A DNA stretch of 64,000 bases from Gracilaria domingensis (GCA_022539475.1 VCMS01000064.1:62001-126000); one strand, 5' to 3'. Counted from the stretch's first letter, positions 1-10,173 are shown. Notes: generated from the letters alone by a model not told the origin. Made by a program: numbers and translations.

Positions 1-489
1 AAACGGAAAGTGAAGTTAACAGCGACAGAGGAAAATAACGATGACCGTGATCCTGAACGGGGCAAATCTCGGAATCGTTGTGAATCTGATGTTAACGGAA
101 GCTTTCGTAACCGACAGACGAAAACGATATTGGTCACAAGATTAGTAGAAAGGCGGAGAGCCAAAGCGTCAGAAACCGTCAAGGGCAGCAGTGCTAACCG
201 TGAACGGGGCAACCTCCGGTGTCAGTCTGCATTAGAGAAAGACGCGGAACCGCGCAAAAGGCATGGGTCCCGCAAGCGTGGAGCACCTCCAACAGCTACA
301 TCTCTTTTGATACAGAGTGAGAAAAAGCCGCAGCAGCTTGGGTTCAGTCCATCCCCACCGAAACCAGTAACGAATGAAAGACCTCGGAGAAATCTTCCAA
401 AGGTTTCGTACGTCTATCCAGTACAAGAAGATGCTGATGTTCAAACAAGAGATAAGCTTTTCGTACCGTCCTCCAAAGCAACAAAATGA
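1..489 (+). CDS. C-terminal part of an unknown basic protein (cut by window edge)
   Basis: The frame is open from the first base of the window and stops at 489. There is no ATG near the left edge, so this is probably the 3' end of a gene that begins outside the window. The visible part (about 162 residues) is strongly charged, rich in Lys, Arg, Glu, Asn and Ser, with no hydrophobic segment and no domain I recognise. The first residues, KRKVK, resemble a classical nuclear localisation signal, and several further RK clusters follow, so a disordered nuclear protein is plausible. It runs towards trpD on the opposite strand, 155 bp away, so the two genes converge. Codon use cannot be judged on so short a piece, and a chance open frame is not excluded. 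Confidence 0.45.
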   Translation, partial: KRKVKLTATEENNDDRDPERGKSRNRCESDVNGSFRNRQTKTILVTRLVERRRAKASETVKGSSANRERGNLRCQSALEKDAEPRKRHGSRKRGAPPTATSLLIQSEKKPQQLGFSPSPPKPVTNERPRRNLPKVSYVYPVQEDADVQTRDKLFVPSSKATK

Positions 490-643
490 CCATCACGGTC
501 TATAAAGAGAGTCTGAGAGAGAACATTCACATTTACGTTCATAGGTTGTGATACTCTGAACAACCATGCTGATTCAGGAGGTGGCCAGTTTATGAGACGA
601 ATAAGCTTCGAAAATCATTTCCCTTGCTCACTGCTGGCATTCA

Positions 644-1795
644 TCACTTCGTCGACTGTGAAACAGCTGCCCACTTCTCGAGTACAGCCGTTGCCCTTCC
701 TGAAGTCAATACCTCATTGATGCGGTCCATAGAGGCTCGAATACTAGGATCAAGCCCATAAACATAGCATCCTACGGCAGCATTCAAAACAATGGCATCC
801 GAGATCGGTCCCTTCAACTTACCGGAGAGAACATCGCGGATAATGGAGGCATTTTCGTTGGCATCACCTCCCTTGAGTTCGGAGACATGCACTCGAGGCA
901 TTCCCAACTCGACCTCAGGATCGAACGTTTTCGTTTCTTTCACGCCGTTGACAAATTCAACGACATTTGATACCCCTGTGTTACTATACTCATCCAGTCC
1001 CGCAGTATGAACAACAACACCATGTTTGACACCAGACGAGATCAGAACATCGGCCATAGTATCAAGCAGAGATGGTCTCGCTACACCGATAACGGCATAT
1101 TCTGCCCCGCAAGGATTAAGAAGTGGTCCTATGATGTTGAACAAAGTTCGGATCTTTAAAGCCTGTCGAACGGGTCCGACGAAGCGCATTTTCGGGTGAT
1201 GGAGACGTGCAAACATGAAGCCGATCCCAGTCTGGTCTATACATTGGGAAACGCCTTCCGGGGAAAGCTGTATGTTGATTCCCAAAGCTTCGAGCACGTC
1301 CGCACTGCCGCTCTTGGAGCTAACAGAACGATTTCCATGTTTAGCCACTCTACATCCAGCCGCAGCTGCTAATATCGATGCGGCGGTAGATATGTTAACT
1401 GTGTTGAAGCCATCACCTCCAGTTCCGACAATATCCAGGACAGGATATTGTGAAGATACGGGAACCATCTCCTTCCTCATCGCTTTCACTGTGCCAAAAA
1501 CTTCATCGGATGTCTCGCCTTTTGCCGCAAGAACGGCTAGAAAGGCAGCGATTTCAGACTCAGATGCTTCACCACTCAAAATATAGCTTACCGCTTCCGT
1601 TGCTTCTGTGGATGTAAGGTTCTGCATCGACACCAACTTCTCCAGGTACGGTTTCATGGAACATCGGATGGTTTTGGGGGTCGCATAACGTCGTTTTGCA
1701 GTTTGAACGAATGTAGCCTGCTGATGCCGCCATCGCACCACGGAGGGTGACCCTGCAAAAAGCGGAGTGTGATGCCATTGGACTGGTTTCATCAT
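644..1795 (-). CDS. trpD: Anthranilate phosphoribosyltransferase with organelle transit peptide
   Basis: Transfers phosphoribose from PRPP to anthranilate, giving phosphoribosyl-anthranilate, the second committed step of tryptophan synthesis. The 383-residue protein carries the family signatures GTGGDGFNTVNISTAAS (PRPP and Mg site) and KHGNRSVSSKSGSADVLEALG-like sequence after it, then the conserved RNPxxG-equivalent region around LFNIIGPLLNPCG. The bacterial-like enzyme begins near residue 47 (MKPYLEKLVSMQ). The first 46 residues are basic, rich in Arg, Gln and aromatic residues and nearly free of acids, which fits a plastid (or mitochondrial) transit peptide. It is a stand-alone enzyme, not fused to other Trp enzymes. 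The next gene on the right, a lipoate ligase, is divergent. Confidence 0.95.
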   Translation of the reverse strand: MMKPVQWHHTPLFAGSPSVVRWRHQQATFVQTAKRRYATPKTIRCSMKPYLEKLVSMQNLTSTEATEAVSYILSGEASESEIAAFLAVLAAKGETSDEVFGTVKAMRKEMVPVSSQYPVLDIVGTGGDGFNTVNISTAASILAAAAGCRVAKHGNRSVSSKSGSADVLEALGINIQLSPEGVSQCIDQTGIGFMFARLHHPKMRFVGPVRQALKIRTLFNIIGPLLNPCGAEYAVIGVARPSLLDTMADVLISSGVKHGVVVHTAGLDEYSNTGVSNVVEFVNGVKETKTFDPEVELGMPRVHVSELKGGDANENASIIRDVLSGKLKGPISDAIVLNAAVGCYVYGLDPSIRASMDRINEVLTSGRATAVLEKWAAVSQSTK

Positions 1796-2405
1796 AAGGC
1801 TCGCAACAGACGTTGGAATACGAGGTTGGGCAAGGATCAGAAGACCTACTTAAATATGCGATCTCGAATTACAATGATAGTATGCTTTCCGGAAATGATA
1901 TTTGACTGAAAAGATCGGATAGCGATTAACTTGGAAACGTGTGTACCAACGATAGATAACGCACCCAGTCGTCCACCGGTGATCCCCTCGGAGGAACGCA
2001 AGGCGAGGCGAAACGTTCAATCGACTGCGGTGATCCCGAAAGACAGCTATCAACTGCCAACAGATGTAACTGGGCTATCTCTTCAGCCGAAGTTATTCTC
2101 GAGTGTGCACACTGGGATCTGAATTTAAGGCTCCGTTTTAACTCGTGCCCTTGCAAATCTCTTCAAGCCAGGTGCGCACCTTGCGTATAATCGTGAACGG
2201 TACAAGCCTGAAAAACACTGCGAAGGACTTACAAAGCTTTACATGCAAGGTTCGTAAGATATCTGAATTGCAAAATCCATCCTAGTTCACTCAAGCTCGA
2301 TCAACATCGAGTCAAGATTCTCTGGTATTGCTCGTTAAAGCTCTTGAGACTTCTGGTACCGGAGATTCCCAGAAATTTCGAACTATCTCATCTACTTCGG
2401 AAAGC
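1796..2405. other. Divergent intergenic region between trpD and lipoate ligase
   Basis: 610 bp holding the promoters of two outward-facing genes. Short open frames inside it (for example 1931-2122) have no recognisable content. An in-frame stop at 2283 bounds the lipoate ligase reading frame upstream. I see no repeat or RNA gene. Confidence 0.6.
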
Positions 2406-3392
2406 ATGAACGCCACTCGTGTAATGCTTCTAAGATCAAGAAATGCGTTTTCAAACTTGGCGGCGGAAGAGCTACTTCTACAAGCGTCGAAGAAGCAGAC
2501 ACTGTTATTCTACATAAACGCTCCGTGCGTGATTTTAGGACGCACTCAAAATGCGTTCAAAGAAGCAGATATATCGTACGCAAAGAACGAACAAGTGTCT
2601 ATCATGAGACGTCGATCAGGAGGCGGGACAGTAGTGCACGACGAAGGAAATGTGAACTTCTGTTGGATGACTGCAAGGGATGAGTACAGTCCCCATAAAG
2701 CTGCTACAATGATCGCGGAAGTACTCCAAAGCGAATTCGGTATCAGCAGCGCAGCAGTTAATGAAAGAGCTGATATTCTTGTTGAAGGGATGAAAGTTTC
2801 AGGCGCAGCATATCGTATAACTGGTAAACGAGCTTACCATCATGGGACGTTGTTAGTGGACTCAGATTTGGCACGACTGTCAAGAGTACTTCGATCGCCA
2901 TTACGTGGTGAACTGCATGCAAGCGGCACGCAAAGCGTTCGTTCAAAAGTTACGAATATCTCGATGCATCAAAACATGACAGCCGGCCAACTGATGAACG
3001 CGGTGGCAACTCGCTTCGCGGGCAACGCAAACATCGATGAAGTCAAGCCACATGACTTGGAGGACTTCCACAAGGAACGAAATGAACTGAGCAGTCACGC
3101 ATGGGTATACGGACAAACGCCGCGCTTTCGTTATGAAGTACAGGTTGACTCTGACACTCACCTGACGTTGCACGCGAGGAAAGGTGGTATTGTCGAGAAT
3201 GTGGTTGTGAAGACTTTGATTGACGATGTGGAACATGACCTGCGTCATGCCGTGGTGGGATGCGCTTTCGACGGGGCAGTTTTGGCGCATGGAATACGGA
3301 CGCAGGTGGAGAGTGGCGGTGTGAAAGGGACGCTTTTCATGCGGCTGGCAGACTTTGTGGAAGACAGACAGTTTGGAGGAGTGAGCGGATGA
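2406..3392 (+). CDS. lplA: Lipoate-protein ligase A family protein
   Basis: Attaches lipoate (or octanoate) to the lysine of E2 and H-protein domains of 2-oxoacid dehydrogenases and the glycine cleavage system. The 328-residue product shows the hallmark MRRRSGGGTVVHDEGNVNF (lipoyl-AMP binding loop) near residue 70-90 and KVSGAAYRITGKRAYHHGT with the conserved Lys of the KxSGxA motif about 50 residues later. I chose the ATG at 2406; the frame is open to a stop at 2283 but contains no earlier ATG. The N-terminus (MNATRVMLLRSRNAF) is short, basic and hydrophobic, compatible with mitochondrial import. A C-terminal accessory domain of about 90 residues is present. Whether it uses free lipoate or transfers it between proteins (like LIPT1 or Lip3) cannot be read from the sequence. 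Confidence 0.93.
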   Translation: MNATRVMLLRSRNAFSNLAAEELLLQASKKQTLLFYINAPCVILGRTQNAFKEADISYAKNEQVSIMRRRSGGGTVVHDEGNVNFCWMTARDEYSPHKAATMIAEVLQSEFGISSAAVNERADILVEGMKVSGAAYRITGKRAYHHGTLLVDSDLARLSRVLRSPLRGELHASGTQSVRSKVTNISMHQNMTAGQLMNAVATRFAGNANIDEVKPHDLEDFHKERNELSSHAWVYGQTPRFRYEVQVDSDTHLTLHARKGGIVENVVVKTLIDDVEHDLRHAVVGCAFDGAVLAHGIRTQVESGGVKGTLFMRLADFVEDRQFGGVSG

Positions 3393-3472
3393 GATTCACT
3401 TCGACGACGACGAGTCGCTCGATGCTCCAGCGTCCTCGCGATAAAGATCAATGCCGAAAGAGCAAGTTTTGC

Positions 3473-3477
3473 AAAAA
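3473..3477 (-). terminator. RNA polymerase III T-run terminator for tRNA-Ser
   Basis: A run of five T on the minus strand starts 13 nt after the 3' end of the tRNA-Ser gene, the usual position and form of a Pol III terminator. Confidence 0.75.
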
Positions 3478-3490
3478 TTGTGAGTTGCGC

Positions 3491-3570
3491 GATAACGGAG
3501 AGATTCGAACTCTCGCTCCCTAGGGAAATGGATTAGCAGTCCATCGCCTTAACCACTCGGCCACGTTATC
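3491..3570 (-). tRNA. tRNA-Ser (GCT), intronless
   Basis: Read on the minus strand, the 80-nt sequence folds into a complete class II tRNA. The acceptor stem GATAACG/CGTTATC has seven perfect pairs. The D arm is GCC-GAGTGGTTAA-GGC. The anticodon stem ATGGA/TCCAT has loop CTGCTAA, giving anticodon GCT for AGC/AGT serine codons. A long variable arm contains TCCCTAGGGA, and the T arm is GAGAG-TTCGAAT-CTCTC. The long variable arm is expected for serine tRNA. Internal A box (TGGCCGAGTGG) and B box (AGTTCGAATCT) promoter elements are visible. There is no intron and no encoded CCA. Confidence 0.97.
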
Positions 3571-3941
3571 CAGCTGTCTCGTGCTGCCATGTGCGAGCCG
3601 CTCGCGTGTATAAAAACCCCAAAACCAGCCAAACAGCCAGTAGGCGACCAGAGAAAAGCCACGAAAGTCGCTGATGCTCACAACAAATCATACAGCGCAC
3701 ACAAAACACGCAGCAACAACACGAATGACAAAACAGCCATCGATGCGCCTGTCCTTTCGGCAGCCGCTCACTTCTGGCAGCCCACGGTGCCGCCATGCAC
3801 ATCGAAGCAAACCGCCACCCAGCTCGGCGCTCTTAAGCGCTCTCGCGGACCGAAGCTCGCTTCCGTTTTCGAGCTCCTCCTAGCTCCTCCTATGCACGCC
3901 GTGATCGACCTCCTCTCTTTCTAACTCAACCTCAGAACACC
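3571..3941. other. Gene-free stretch upstream of a small gene
   Basis: 371 bp between the tRNA and the ATG at 3942. The last 90 bp are pyrimidine-rich (repeated CTCCT), typical of a promoter or 5' leader in this window. An open frame at 3589-3924 gives a low-complexity peptide that I do not consider real. Confidence 0.5.
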
Positions 3942-4334
3942 ATGTCTCTCCCACCAGCCGCCTCACCTGCAGAACACACGGAAGCCTATTCGCCGACCGT
4001 GCTGCAACTATCGAAGCTACCGACAGCCACGGTAGACATCGAGCCACAACAATCGTCGCCATCTCCGAAGCGCGTCGCAACCTGTCCGTTTGCGTCTTTA
4101 GCGGCATCTTCAGCAGCCGCTCGAGAGCAGACGGTCGCGATCGTACCTTCGTCAACAAATTCTACGACCACGGTCAATGTTAGACATCGTCAATGCCCGC
4201 GTTGGGTGCGCGTGCTTCGGTTTTCGGCCCGGTTTATTGCCAAGCAGGTTGTTCTTCGCTCTATGAAAAAGGTGGTTGGGCAGGCCTTTCGCTCCATGTG
4301 CCCGGCTTTGCAGGCTGCTCCCAAACAATTGTGA
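3942..4334 (+). CDS. Small protein of unknown function
   Basis: A 130-residue open frame with an ATG in a favourable context (AACACCATGTCT) just after a pyrimidine-rich leader. The first 85 residues are rich in Ser, Thr, Pro and Ala and look disordered. The last 40 residues are basic and amphipathic (RVLRFSARFIAKQVVLRSMK), which could bind a membrane or an acidic partner. I recognise no family. Support is limited to start context, leader composition and the contrast between the two halves, so it could be a chance frame. It lies between tRNA-Ser and truA with free space on both sides. Confidence 0.4.
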   Translation: MSLPPAASPAEHTEAYSPTVLQLSKLPTATVDIEPQQSSPSPKRVATCPFASLAASSAAAREQTVAIVPSSTNSTTTVNVRHRQCPRWVRVLRFSARFIAKQVVLRSMKKVVGQAFRSMCPALQAAPKQL

Positions 4335-5553
4335 AGCTTGTTTCGCTTTGGTACAGCTCATTACTTTTTGATCTACGTGCATAGTTTGTGTGCGGCTTGC
4401 TGGTGTACCTTGTTCTGTGAGAGATCCGCAACCACTCTTTTTAACACCTGTTTAACAAATGCTGTTCAATTCTCCTCAATTTCTGCCAGGATCTCTGCTC
4501 AGATAGTCGCTTCTGGCGACCAGAGTATTCAAATGCACCACATGCACGTTGTATGTTACTTTTCCATCAATACCCTACCCTCTTCATTAAACATGTCAAC
4601 TGTCACCAGGAGCATTTTTGACTGTACTTGATCACACAATCTCAGTCTTGTGTCCAGTTTCACCCAAACCTGCATCCCCTCCGAGAAAGGGGTAAGGCTT
4701 ACCGAGAGGCAAACTTACTGCCATCTCAACCCTTGCAAGTAGCATTGGTCCAACACGGGCTGCGCATCAACAGCTTCGCTGGATGCGTTCGCAAGCAACA
4801 TTCAGCAGTAGTCCCAGAAAAGTATTTGCACCGTCGAAACCTGTGCCTCAATTCGCTGCTAACTGGAAAGCTCCAACAAGGGGTGAGCTTGTATTCATAT
4901 TTGGAGAAACGTAGTAAGGTCAGGCTTACGAGTCTCTCGTGACCGCGTTCCCAATTACCCTCAAATCAGCCACTGCATCAGCATCTGCTATCCACAACTG
5001 TCTTGTAGGTATGCTTGGAACCCTCCAACGCATCACGATGATCATGTCCTTTGTCCAGTATGACGTGCCATCATAGCAAAGATTACAAAACATCTCATAA
5101 ACGTAAATGGTCAACGTTAGTCGCCTTTTTGAAATCATGGTTCTTTAGAGCAACTTGTGATGGGCACCTACAGTATAATACTATTGGACCTCAAAGCAGC
5201 ACTATCCGACACTTGAGCCTGGAACGCCACTGCTGGATGAAAATTCCAATCTCAAGGTTAGAGGTTCACCGAAACTCCAGACTACCAGGGGTGTTAGTCT
5301 AGGACGAGCAGAAAGGGTGCCAGAGAGAAATATGAGGTAGACTTTCGTATGTTCAAGAAATAAACATAGATGTCTCTCGAACAAATTCTGTTTGAGCTTC
5401 ACCTGTGAACACTTGTGAAGTCACAGATTCCGAGAAAACTTGAAACCGCAGGCAGGGAACGTCGATGCAGTTCTTTGTCGTCGATTCACATTCTTGTATT
5501 GTTTAAGCGATGAACAGGCCATTAGTCTCCTCAACTGGAAACCAGAACCTGGG
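4335..5553. other. 1.2 kb intergenic stretch, no feature found
   Basis: Between the small gene and the 3' end of truA. Several short open frames occur on both strands (for example 4628-4942), but none has recognisable motifs or a convincing composition. No tRNA, tandem repeat or long inverted repeat was seen. Confidence 0.5.
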
Positions 5554-6540
5554 CTAGAGTAAATTAGGGTCGTACTTAACATCCCAATCATCATAAAACA
5601 CTTGTTCGAGACATAGTCCATGTGCCGGAGCACTTTTCGGAGTAATCCTTCTATCTCGTGATTCAAAAAACTTATCGATGCTCGATATTTCTAGCTGGCC
5701 GCAGCTAACGGCCAGAATGGTTCCCATTATGTTGCGGATCATCCTGTACAAGGCGCCGTTTATTCTGAACTCAATCCGATACATATCCTCCCCTTCATGT
5801 ACAACATCAGCTGACCAAATCGTTCGAATAGGATTCACGCGAACTGGAGGAGTAATTCCTGCTGGTGCGCTACTGGAATTCGTAAACGCCGAAAAGTCAT
5901 GAGATCCAATAAACTTGTTCGTTGCTTCTCGCAAAATGTCCTCAGAAAACCCAAATCTTGCCGCTCGCCATTCGTGATATCTATACAATCGCTGCATAGG
6001 ATCCAGGTATTTCGCAATGGAAAAGCGGTATGTGTACAGCTTTCCAGTAGAGCAATAAATTGAATGCCAGGGACGAAGCTTTACATCTTGTGAAGTGATT
6101 AGCGACGCCTGCTTAAACATTGGTATTGCATTGTGCGTAACCATAGGTGCCACTTCCAGATTTGTGAGTGTGACATCCTTCGACAATATTTGGTTTAAAG
6201 TGAACTGGAACTTCTGCACGTCTTCAGCTTCCCTTGAAGCTAGTTCCTCCGGAATATCAAAATGCATAGCTTGCCCCCGTGCGTGAACGCCACTGTCAGT
6301 TCTGCTTGCACCCACAACCCGAATTAGCTTTCCCACTCTGCGCTGTATGGCTCTCTCGAGTTCACCCTGTATCGAGCGACAGTCGTACTGAAACTGCCAT
6401 CCGTGAAAATGTGTACCGTCGTAAGCTACGCGAGCACGGAAACGCCTTCTTGGGGTATTCTCGGACTTCGAGTCGGTCGAAGATATGGATGACATTGAAA
6501 TACATGATGGGAACGCGGAAAAGAAAAGAAAATATGGCAT
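5554..6540 (-). CDS. truA: tRNA pseudouridine synthase, TruA family
   Basis: Isomerises uridine to pseudouridine in the anticodon arm of tRNAs (positions 38-40 in the bacterial enzyme). The protein is 328 residues from the first ATG. Family features in order: YDGTHFHGWQ near residue 42, then GASRTDSGVHARGQ with the catalytic Asp, FxxTxNQIL-like sequence, the GSHDFSAF motif, and RMIRNIMGTIL near the C-terminus. The first 15 residues (MPYFLFFSAFPSCIS) are hydrophobic. A second ATG at 6495 opens the more usual Ser-rich leader, so either a short organelle presequence or a downstream start is possible. The enzyme is close to bacterial length, which suggests a Pus3-like or organellar role rather than the longer Pus1. 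It is divergent from eIF2-beta. Confidence 0.93.
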   Translation of the reverse strand: MPYFLFFSAFPSCISMSSISSTDSKSENTPRRRFRARVAYDGTHFHGWQFQYDCRSIQGELERAIQRRVGKLIRVVGASRTDSGVHARGQAMHFDIPEELASREAEDVQKFQFTLNQILSKDVTLTNLEVAPMVTHNAIPMFKQASLITSQDVKLRPWHSIYCSTGKLYTYRFSIAKYLDPMQRLYRYHEWRAARFGFSEDILREATNKFIGSHDFSAFTNSSSAPAGITPPVRVNPIRTIWSADVVHEGEDMYRIEFRINGALYRMIRNIMGTILAVSCGQLEISSIDKFFESRDRRITPKSAPAHGLCLEQVFYDDWDVKYDPNLL

Positions 6541-7189
6541 CGGCGCAATCGAGATAACAAAATTGAAGCTATTCGAATCAGACCTTGAGCTCTAAAGTCC
6601 CCAGCGGGAGAAACTGACGATAGTACGACAGAAGCGAAGAGTTTATAAGCGAAGAGTAAGGCATGCAATTCAAACATCATACGCTTTTGTAAACATTGCA
6701 GTTCAACTCTGGTTTTTTCAGACCCGCACTCCCTTACCAGTCTGTTGCACTTTCTACCGAAGGTAGCTTTTAACGAAGACCACTCTCTGAGGACCTTCCT
6801 GATCGATCTCTAGGGACCCCACATGACGCTGACGTGGTATCTACGGTTTCGAGATCAGCTGACACGCATCATGCGTAATCCAAATTGTGTTAAAAGACAT
6901 TTTGGAAACGAAAACCTCCCAGTCATAATTCCCGTGCACCATTTATTTTGGACACCGTCGGAAACCGCCCTGCTTGCTCGGCGGCCTATGTAGTCCTCTC
7001 GTGTCTTCATTTGTCGCACAGGCTTCTTTCAACCATCTTCGTCGTGTCTTTCGCCAGCGACTTTCAGCTCCAGTCGAACTAAGTGTGTTTCATTACTTTT
7101 ATCACCATCACCTGACTCTGACAGCTGCGAGACATCACAGCCGTTCGCGCCAACAGAACTATTTTCTAGATCACGACAGCGTTGTAGCC
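6541..7189. other. Divergent intergenic region truA / eIF2-beta
   Basis: 649 bp. The eIF2-beta frame stays open back to 6974 from a TTG, but no ATG precedes 7190 and the encoded peptide (His- and Arg-rich) does not resemble the family, so I treat it as 5' leader. No repeat seen. Confidence 0.5.
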
Positions 7190-8083
7190 ATGGTCGGAGA
7201 GAATCCAGAAAACGTTGCCGTGCAACCGGAAGCGGTAAATGAGGCGGAAGACTCCGCTGCAGTGCCTTCTTTCGACCTTTCCAAGAAGAAGAAGAAGAAG
7301 AAGCCGAAGGCGTCGACCACGGCTGTGACAGACGGCGCGAATGGGAAAGATGTGACAAATGGTGTGGCCGCAATGGCATTGAATGATGACGTTAACATGA
7401 ATCCGGATGCGCCATTCGCTGCCGCCGTGGAAGAGCCACTCGACTTCGCTCTCCCCGATTTCACAGGAAAGAAGAAGAAGAAGAAGAAGAAGGTCGTCTT
7501 CGACGACGAGGTTGATGCCGAGGCTGGAAGTGCTCGGGAAAAGGCCGAAGGAGCATCGCGTCGTGAATTGCAGCCGCAGCCATGGGACGGGACCGATCGC
7601 GACTACACCTACTCCGAGTTAATTAACCGTGCTTTCCAGTTCTTGCACGGCAAGAATCCTGCTTTGGCAAGTGGTGGCCCTGTGAGAAAGAAAGTGTCCT
7701 TACAACTTCCGCAAGTTGCTCGAGAAGGAACCAAGAAAACGGTGTTCCTTAACTTTGGATCAATCTGTAAGAGTATCCATCGTCAACAAGAACATTTACT
7801 CAACTACATTGGTGCTGAGCTCGGTACAACAAGCAATATCCAGGATGGTGGAAGGCTTGTTATAAAGGGGCGCTTCGGCGCTGAGGGTATTGCAAACGTA
7901 CTTAAGAAATATATGCTGGAGTATGTGATCTGTACGTCTTGTCGATCGCCTGATACCGTGTTGATGCGAGACGCCAATACTCGACTTTACTTCGTTTCGT
8001 GTGAGAGTTGTGGTGCGAAGCGCTCTGTTGCACCGATTAGGCAAGGATTTATGGCTCGAGTGGAGCGACGCAAGAAGAGATAA
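7190..8083 (+). CDS. Translation initiation factor eIF2 subunit beta
   Basis: Subunit of the eIF2 ternary complex that brings Met-tRNAi to the 40S ribosome. The 297-residue protein starts at an ATG in good context (GTAGCCATGG). It has two polylysine blocks (near residues 30 and 95) of the type that bind eIF5 and eIF2B-epsilon; the usual count in animals and yeast is three. The C-terminal domain contains FLNFGSICKSIHRQQEHL and the initiation core KGRFGAEGIANVLKKYMLEY. A C4 zinc finger follows: CTSC, then 18 residues later CESC. Length is typical of short eIF2-beta proteins. It converges with the METTL17 gene, 150 bp away. Confidence 0.96.
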   Translation: MVGENPENVAVQPEAVNEAEDSAAVPSFDLSKKKKKKKPKASTTAVTDGANGKDVTNGVAAMALNDDVNMNPDAPFAAAVEEPLDFALPDFTGKKKKKKKKVVFDDEVDAEAGSAREKAEGASRRELQPQPWDGTDRDYTYSELINRAFQFLHGKNPALASGGPVRKKVSLQLPQVAREGTKKTVFLNFGSICKSIHRQQEHLLNYIGAELGTTSNIQDGGRLVIKGRFGAEGIANVLKKYMLEYVICTSCRSPDTVLMRDANTRLYFVSCESCGAKRSVAPIRQGFMARVERRKKR

Positions 8084-8233
8084 ACAACTGAAGCCTCATA
8101 GGCCAGAGTTCGATCTAATCATGACCGGCTTTCTCCGTTTCGGCTGTTCTTCCTATGCTCTTTATAATCAAACAATTGTTCTAACGATAGCACTATATTT
8201 CTGCACTGGTTAGTTTCGCTGACAACCGCGGCG

Positions 8234-9769
8234 TCAAAAGTTTAACGGCTGCGGTTTGGAGCTTGGTTCTTCAAGCCATATATCTCCCCATCTAGACCTC
8301 CGGGCTTTTGAAAACTGACCTGGAAGTGCACTCTTCTTCGACACCACTCGTCTTTCTAAGTTGCCGTCACTTGTGCATACATCTAGAGCTATATGTTTCG
8401 CTCTCAAGAGTGGTGCTCTTATCATCCGGCCCCAACCGCTAGCCTCATCCTCAGTTGTAGAGTTAGAATTCAGGGTTATCTTTTGTATTGCTATAAACGA
8501 AAAGTACTCATCTTCATATCCAGTGGGCAAAGGATCAGCATTTCGGGAAAACAAGGGTCGATTGAGACGTTGCTGGAATCTGCATACTCGATGCCGAGTT
8601 ATGGAATCCTTCAGAGGACAAGCTTTTGAATGTAGACATGGGGCTATAACCTTTGCTGTAGTATGATGCGCATTCTCGCCTTCTGACAGCATTTCACTAT
8701 CATTTTCAACCGCCTTTTGATCGGCATTCAAGTTCAGTACGACATCTCTGGCAAAGGAGACGGTTTCGAACCCCGCTGCGGTTCCATCTTCTACGATGAT
8801 CAAAAGACCCCCCAGCGTCGTCCGTGCCCATAGTGATTTTATTACCCTGCGAAGCAACTTTTCGGCTAACTTGACCCGGTTTTCGCGGCATACCGGTCCG
8901 CTTTGTGTATCTTGGTTGTCAGAATGAGTCGAGTCGTGAGGATTAGCTATTGCACTGCGAACGATTTCGTTGAGGGAATATGAGGCGCACACAATATCAT
9001 ACGTTTCGCCTTTTAAAATGTGATCCTTTGGGGATGCAGCATACTTGACATCGGTTGACGCAACGGTAGGATCCACGCTGAGCAGTTTTTCTGCCAGTTT
9101 CAACATTGGAGATGATTGATCTATTAAACATGCATTTCGAATGCTTGAAAAGGAATGTTCAGAAGCAGACGAAGGAAATGATCGAGTTGCTGCCATGAGA
9201 GAAGCACCCGGGCCAGCCCCAAAGTCGAGCACGCTGGACGGACAAAAACTTGGCATCAAACGACGTATTTCGGCCATGACGTATATGTTTGATGCCAGTG
9301 TCGCAGGCATTCTCAAAGCAGTATAAGAAACAGCTTCAGCATCAGTGTATTTCAACGGGGCATGAACGTGAGGCTGGCCTTTCTGCGGAACTGCTTTGCG
9401 CCGTCGAAAAAAGTCGGGAGCTCGAGCAAGCGACAATGCTTTGACATTTTTTCTGATGTGTTTGGCGGAGAGCCTTTGCTCCTTGATGAGAGAGTGAACT
9501 TGGACTTGTACAGATTGAGAGATTGCCACCGCTTCTAAAGGTAAGGTGGGAGAGTTGGGTACGCGACGGTATGATTGGGAGGTGAAGTGAGACGGAATGG
9601 GGATCGGCGCTTTTTGTTCGGCCTCACTGGTCTGGTGCGGCACAGAAGAAGTGAGCAGACGGGGGTGCGAGCAGAAGACCCTGAAGCGCGAAAAGCTGGA
9701 TACTGTCCGCGATATCATCTTCCGTTCCCCGGTGGATGGAAATCCCAACTTGGGATCGCCATATCGCAA
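8234..9769 (-). CDS. RSM22: METTL17/Rsm22-type mitochondrial ribosome assembly factor
   Basis: Rsm22/METTL17 proteins help assemble the mitochondrial small ribosomal subunit and carry a methyltransferase fold and an iron-sulfur cluster. In the 511-residue product, VLDFGAGPGASLMAA (near residue 181) is the SAM-binding motif I, and YDIVCASYSLNEI is the motif after it, close to the family pattern. A Cys-rich stretch follows: APCLHSKACPL, then VCRFQQRLNRPLF, matching the family's CPH...CPL...C-F-QR cluster-binding region. The N-terminus is long and basic; starts at 9769 or at the ATG at 9718 (MISRTVSSFSRFRVF) both give a mitochondrial presequence, and I favour the second. It is divergent from the NUMOD3-like gene. 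Confidence 0.85.
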   Translation of the reverse strand: MRYGDPKLGFPSTGERKMISRTVSSFSRFRVFCSHPRLLTSSVPHQTSEAEQKAPIPIPSHFTSQSYRRVPNSPTLPLEAVAISQSVQVQVHSLIKEQRLSAKHIRKNVKALSLARAPDFFRRRKAVPQKGQPHVHAPLKYTDAEAVSYTALRMPATLASNIYVMAEIRRLMPSFCPSSVLDFGAGPGASLMAATRSFPSSASEHSFSSIRNACLIDQSSPMLKLAEKLLSVDPTVASTDVKYAASPKDHILKGETYDIVCASYSLNEIVRSAIANPHDSTHSDNQDTQSGPVCRENRVKLAEKLLRRVIKSLWARTTLGGLLIIVEDGTAAGFETVSFARDVVLNLNADQKAVENDSEMLSEGENAHHTTAKVIAPCLHSKACPLKDSITRHRVCRFQQRLNRPLFSRNADPLPTGYEDEYFSFIAIQKITLNSNSTTEDEASGWGRMIRAPLLRAKHIALDVCTSDGNLERRVVSKKSALPGQFSKARRSRWGDIWLEEPSSKPQPLNF

Positions 9770-10173
9770 CTCCGACTTCGCATTGCGGATTCCGCATCAT
9801 CTTCGATACGCCATCAAAAAGATGGCCAAAACTGGCAAACATTTGGAAATTTTAGGCGGCCGGTAAACGCGGAGAGGCTCTCCCAGAGAGCACTGCCAGT
9901 CTGCCACAGTGCTCTCCATGCCCCGGGCAACAAACAAACGCGAGAAGCGCACAACCACAGACTACAAGGGTAACGCATGCAAAACAGGGTTCTGCAATTG
10001 TGGCGCTTCGTGCCACATTTTACCTCGGTGCATCTCCCGAAGCGCGAGTGGAATCGATTGCACCTCAACATGCACCCAGTTCGTCATCCGCAGCTTGCCC
10101 GGAGCCATAACTTTGCTCCTAAGTTCAAGCCATCTTGCTGGCAGCGACCAGCGGCGTACAACTCTTGTCAGCC
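9770..10173. other. Divergent intergenic region METTL17 / NUMOD3-like gene
   Basis: 404 bp with short open frames only; nothing else recognised. Confidence 0.45.

Noticed and set aside
3589-3924. Open frame of 111 codons after the tRNA gene
   Set aside because: Low-complexity peptide with no motif, overlapping the pyrimidine-rich leader of the next gene.
6974-7189. N-terminal extension of eIF2-beta
   Set aside because: Starts only at TTG; the peptide does not resemble eIF2-beta, and a strong ATG follows at 7190.
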